DNA of 41,097 nt from Chara braunii (lineage: Eukaryota > Streptophyta > Charophyceae > Charales > Characeae), in NCBI GenBank assembly GCA_003427395.1, contig BFEA01000930.1, positions 68,449 to 109,545 on the forward strand. The letters run 5' to 3'. This document shows positions 41,081 through 41,097 of this stretch, one piece after another. The notes under the pieces were generated by a model. The model did no database searches. It was not told the origin of the DNA and worked only from the letters and a program-made list of their open reading frames with translations. The position numbers were made by a program, and so were the translations under genes. Within the stretch, counting starts at the first letter, position 1. Each line of letters opens with the position of its first letter.

Positions 41081-41097
41081 CATTTCGGTACATGATA

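Overview
This is a eukaryotic nuclear window of about 41 kb, most likely from the green-plant lineage. One protein gene can be read with confidence, on the minus strand from the left edge to about position 12,900: a COPII coat subunit of the Sec24 family. Five exons join with consistent phase through canonical GT...AG introns of 1.8-3.1 kb, and the protein resembles the plant CEF / animal SEC24C-D type more than SEC24A. An 18-base site complementary to the 3' end of plant tRNA-Asp also fits a plant-type LTR retrotransposon. A large-genome streptophyte, possibly a charophyte alga such as Chara, is a low-confidence guess.

Layout. 1-12,891: SEC24 exons, minus strand. The Pro/Gln-rich N-terminal region is followed by the zinc finger and most of the trunk domain; the beta-sandwich, helical and gelsolin-like parts lie beyond the left edge and the first coding exon is not found. 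The introns hold local tandem duplications, a SINE and a perfect 24-bp-arm hairpin. 12,892-24,600: no convincing gene; tandem duplications, a three-copy satellite, CATCGT microsatellite DNA, a 590-base polypurine tract, MITE-like palindromic modules, tRNA-derived SINEs, a CACGTG-centred minisatellite and an 89-base N gap. 24,600-28,900: SINEs, a possible small secreted peptide gene on the plus strand (clear signal peptide, TATA box, AATAAA signals), a 24-bp tandem repeat and a run of hairpins. 28,900-32,400: GC-rich recurring modules, and a Tn5/Nextera mate-pair junction adapter left in the assembly at 29,790-29,827, flanked by an identical 64-base repeat. 32,640-35,620: dense short inverted repeats, including a nine-unit array in which a 17-base core is conserved while flanking self-complementary arms change together. 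35,754-35,775: a putative LTR end and a tRNA-Asp primer-binding site. 35,776-41,097: no recognisable gene; more hairpins, one using the same CCATAAG loop, and short repeats at the right edge.

By eye the plus strand is A/C-rich over the leftward SEC24 gene and G/T-rich from roughly 23 kb to the right end. Because plant introns are T-rich on the sense strand, the right half may be transcribed rightward, but no exon of such a unit was recognised apart from the small peptide candidate. The most unusual signal is the series of hairpin arrays with compensatory stem changes at 32.6-34.3 kb, echoed near 28.3 and 40.3 kb.
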